A stretch of DNA of 17,795 nucleotides from Candidatus Dadabacteria bacterium. Its GTDB lineage: Bacteria; Desulfobacterota_D; UBA1144; Nemesobacterales; CSP1-2. This document shows, piece after piece, positions 15,818 through 17,795 of the stretch. The position numbers were made by a program, and so were the translations under genes. The stretch lies in the NCBI GenBank assembly GCA_022615255.1, contig JAKEHC010000042.1, positions 1 to 17,795 of the forward strand, given 5' to 3'. Numbering within the stretch: the stretch's first letter is position 1; every line of letters begins with the position of its first letter. Under the pieces are notes generated by a model. The model was given only the letters and a program-made list of their open reading frames with translations. It did no database searches and was not told where the DNA came from.

Positions 15818-16948
15818 ATGTTTGAGCGTATTAAGCACATGCTTATTAAAGAGTTTATCCAGATCTTTCGTGATCCGAAGATGATAGGCATCATTTTTCT
15901 GATGCCTATCATCCAGTTGCTTGTCTTTGGTTATGCCGTAACAACTGACGTTAAGCACGTTGCTACAGCGGTCTATGACCTTGACGACAGTATTGCCAGC
16001 CGTGAGTTAATAGCTCGATTCATGGAGTCTGGATATTTCGATATCGTGGAGTATATCAACAATGAAGATCGCGCCAGCGAGTTGATCGACCGTGGCAAGG
16101 TACAGGCCATTCTTCGTATGAATAAGGGCTTCGAGGATGACCTGCGATCTGGTAAGACAGCCCAGTTTCAAATAATCGTAGACGGGACCGATTCAAACAC
16201 GGCAGGAATCGTGCTCGATTACAGTGCCAAGATCATCTGGCAGTTCTCACAAAAGGTTTTGATCACGAGGTTCACTCGTCTTAAAGGCTCATTTCAGAAA
16301 CCTGGCTGGGTCGAGATGCAAACGCGTGCTTGGTTTAATGAGAACCTCGAGAGCCGCAACTTCTACGTGCCTGGAGTGATTGCCATCCTTGTGATGCTTA
16401 TCACTCTCTTGCTCACTAGCATGGCCATCGTGCGTGAGAAAGAGATTGGTACAATGGAACAGATTATAGTCACCCCAATCACACCGATGGAGTTCATCCT
16501 AGGCAAGACCGTGCCTTTTGCCTTTATTGGTTTTACTGATGTGATTTTAATTACACTGATAGGCGTGTTCTGGTTTGAGGTGCCGATCCGGGGTAATCTA
16601 CTTTTGCTCTTCTTTGCTACGGCTCTCTATCTGATGACGACGCTAAGTGTGGGGCTCCTGATTTCAACGGTTAGCCAGACTCAGCAGCAGGCGATGATGA
16701 GTACCTTCTTCTTCTACTTCCCTGCAGTGCTTCTTTCAGGATTCATGTTTCCCATTGCCAATATGCCGGAGATCATCCAGTGGCTCACCTACCTGAATCC
16801 GCTACGGTATTTTCTGGTGATCATCCGTGGTATTTTCCTCAAGGGAGTAGGACCGACAGTACTCTGGCCACAAATGGTTGCACTAGCCGTGATGGGTCTA
16901 GTCACATTGTGGCTCGCCTCGAGAAGATTTCGAAAGACCCTTGCTTGA
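15818..16948 (+). CDS. ABC-2 family permease 2 of exporter (YbhR/YbhS-like)
   Basis: This 376-residue membrane subunit is the second permease of the operon and closely parallels its neighbour. It has KEFIQIFRDPKMIG, a first helix at about residues 23-41 (IFLMPIIQLLVFGYAV), a large external domain with VDGTDSNTAGIVLDYS and RAWFNENLESRNFYVPGVIA, the coupling motif EKEIGTMEQIIVTPI, and five C-terminal membrane segments. The end motif PLRYFLVIIRGIFLKGVG is typical of the YbhR/YbhS/DrrB-like group. It begins two bases after the stop of permease 1, with no clear ribosome site, so it is probably coupled to it. The operon ends here: no further transporter gene follows, and a small hairpin lies 45 bases downstream. 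Confidence 0.92.
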   Translation: MFERIKHMLIKEFIQIFRDPKMIGIIFLMPIIQLLVFGYAVTTDVKHVATAVYDLDDSIASRELIARFMESGYFDIVEYINNEDRASELIDRGKVQAILRMNKGFEDDLRSGKTAQFQIIVDGTDSNTAGIVLDYSAKIIWQFSQKVLITRFTRLKGSFQKPGWVEMQTRAWFNENLESRNFYVPGVIAILVMLITLLLTSMAIVREKEIGTMEQIIVTPITPMEFILGKTVPFAFIGFTDVILITLIGVFWFEVPIRGNLLLLFFATALYLMTTLSVGLLISTVSQTQQQAMMSTFFFYFPAVLLSGFMFPIANMPEIIQWLTYLNPLRYFLVIIRGIFLKGVGPTVLWPQMVALAVMGLVTLWLASRRFRKTLA

Positions 16949-16992
16949 TTGCTAAAGTAGTGAATATCATGAAAGGTAATAATATTATCCCC

Positions 16993-17011
16993 TAGCTAAC
17001 TGTTTTAGCTA
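16993..17011 (+). terminator. Weak hairpin after the ABC exporter operon
   Basis: TAGCTAA (16993-16999) and TTAGCTA (17005-17011) pair perfectly around CTGTT. The stem is only 7 bp and AT-rich, and the following bases are a mixed TATTATT run, not a clean T-tract. It could be a weak terminator for the exporter operon or the edge of an operator for the hemerythrin-like gene. Confidence 0.3.
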
Positions 17012-17069
17012 TATTATTAACGATTGTGTTTCTCGGATCTGATAGAATTTTGGACAAGGAGATAAAGAT

Positions 17070-17518
17070 ACGAAATTTGAGATTCCCAAGCCATTGAAAT
17101 TGGAGCATGAAGAGCTTCATGCCGAACTTGTTAAAGCTACCAAGGCGGGTGGAAAGATAGGAGAGGTTGCAAAGGCTGTTGCTAGGATTTTGCATTCCCA
17201 TTTTGTAAAAGAGGAGGAATATGTGTTACCCCCGCTTGGATTACTGCCTCCCTTAGCAGAAGGAAAAGCTACACCAGAATGGAAAGCCTTCTATCTACGA
17301 CTGAAAGACCAAAAACAGAACTACCTCAGATGTTCCAAGAGCACAAAGCTATCGTTGCAGCGCTCAAGAATCTTTCTGAAGTAGCACAGAAGGAAGGGAA
17401 GATGGAATATGTAGACTTTGCCGACGAACTTATGTCGCATGCACAGTCAGAAGGAAAAGTTTTATACCTTACTGCGATATTGATCGGGGAATATATGAAA
17501 CTAGAGCTTAACAAATAA
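17070..17518 (+). pseudogene. Hemerythrin-like domain gene with ACG start and one-base frameshift
   Basis: The restored product would be about 149 residues, a four-helix hemerythrin-like protein. Before the break it reads KFEIPKPLKLEHEELHAEL with iron-ligand candidates H13 and H44-x-x-x-E48 (HFVKEEEY). After it come QEHKAIVAALKNL and SHAQSEGKVLY with H-x-x-x-E again. The two halves lie in different frames. The first runs from 17070 (or TTG 17094) to a stop at 17382-17384, the second continues from about 17279 to 17518. Inserting one A at 17277-17280 (GAATGG to GAAATGG) joins them as TPEMESLL, so a single-base deletion in an A run is the likely cause. At the place where AAGGAG (17056-17061) predicts the start, the codon is ACG. 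A gene with a lost start and a frameshift is probably decaying, unless the assembly is wrong. Hemerythrin-like proteins bind oxygen or sense it, or handle iron stress. Confidence 0.7.
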
Positions 17519-17576
17519 AGACTGCATATTTTTTTCTGTAACAAAGCAATTCATTTTGCCCTTGTTTTACTCTAAG

Positions 17577-17795
17577 TCATTCCCCAGGAATATGTACTTC
17601 TTCGCTCTCTTTTAAGCAAGCTTGAATTTTAAGGTTTGGCTGTAGCCTGATAAATGCCGTATCACAGTCCTTCACAAGATCCCTTGTATATTTGAATATC
17701 TCCTCAGCAACGGCTTGTGAATCTTCTGAATTTTTCCATCCAAGGTATCTTTCATTCACGTTGGACCAGTCGTGGCAAAGCCAATCTCTTGGGGC
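17577..17795 (-). CDS. 3' end of an unrecognised gene, truncated by the window edge
   Basis: On the minus strand an open frame enters from the right edge and ends at TGA (17579-17577). At least 72 codons are present and no start is seen within the window; an in-frame GTG at 17759 is only an internal option. Visible residues include PRDWLCHDWSNVNERYLGWKN near the edge and the C-terminus ACLKESEEVHIPGE. It has no membrane segment and mixed charge, with three cysteines. I do not recognise a family. Codon use and the clean frame favour a real gene. It converges on the hemerythrin-like pseudogene with about 58 bases between stops. Confidence 0.5.
   Translation of the reverse strand, partial: APRDWLCHDWSNVNERYLGWKNSEDSQAVAEEIFKYTRDLVKDCDTAFIRLQPNLKIQACLKESEEVHIPGE

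Noticed and set aside
1..17795. CRISPR array, tRNA, rRNA, insertion sequence or prophage genes
   Set aside because: No spaced direct repeats, cloverleaf, rRNA-like block, transposase or integrase motif was seen on either strand by eye.

Overview
The window looks like chromosomal DNA of a Gram-negative bacterium. It encodes a TolC-type outer-membrane factor, periplasmic adaptors, a lipoprotein, and a periplasmic di-heme peroxidase with a signal peptide. The left two thirds are AT-rich and use mostly AGA/AGG for arginine in the efflux genes. The gene mix (di-heme cytochrome c peroxidase, DUF302, a CoA-disulfide-reductase-like enzyme, a hemerythrin-like protein) fits an anaerobe or microaerophile coping with oxygen and redox stress. 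I cannot name the taxon; a Desulfobacterota-, Nitrospirota- or Dadabacteria-like lineage is only a guess. TGA is used as a normal stop by at least five genes here.

Layout, all genes on + except the last fragment. (1) 108-3537, redox and periplasmic genes: a DUF2231-like membrane protein, an AhpD/carboxymuconolactone-decarboxylase-like protein lacking one redox Cys, a small periplasmic protein whose signal peptide is cut off by an in-frame TGA, a di-heme cytochrome c peroxidase, a 72-residue ORF that looks like the stump of a flavoprotein, and a DUF302 protein. (2) 3583-5933: a class III pyridine nucleotide-disulfide oxidoreductase whose stop overlaps the start of a two-TM potassium channel with an RCK domain. 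(3) 5961-11613: a complete tripartite RND efflux system (TolC-like factor, lipoprotein adaptor, AcrB-like pump). (4) 11778-16948: a compact YbhGFSR-like ABC exporter operon (membrane-anchored adaptor, two separate ATPases, two permeases). Its codon use differs from the RND genes, suggesting a separate origin. (5) 17070-17518: a hemerythrin-like gene with ACG at the expected start and a one-base frameshift. (6) 17577-17795: the 3' end of an unrecognised gene on the minus strand.

How the genes may work together: the left half handles peroxide and thiol stress and may tie cytoplasmic redox state to potassium flux. The middle and right hold two drug or metabolite exporters side by side. The ABC system lacks its own outer-membrane factor and could borrow the TolC-like protein encoded upstream.

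I see no clearly new multi-gene system, and no CRISPR array, tRNA, rRNA or insertion sequence. The strongest leads are the two interrupted genes (in-frame TGA at 1428; ACG start plus frameshift at 17070-17280), the overlapping oxidoreductase/K+ channel pair, and the compositional break between the two exporters. No intergenic stretch exceeds 300 bases.
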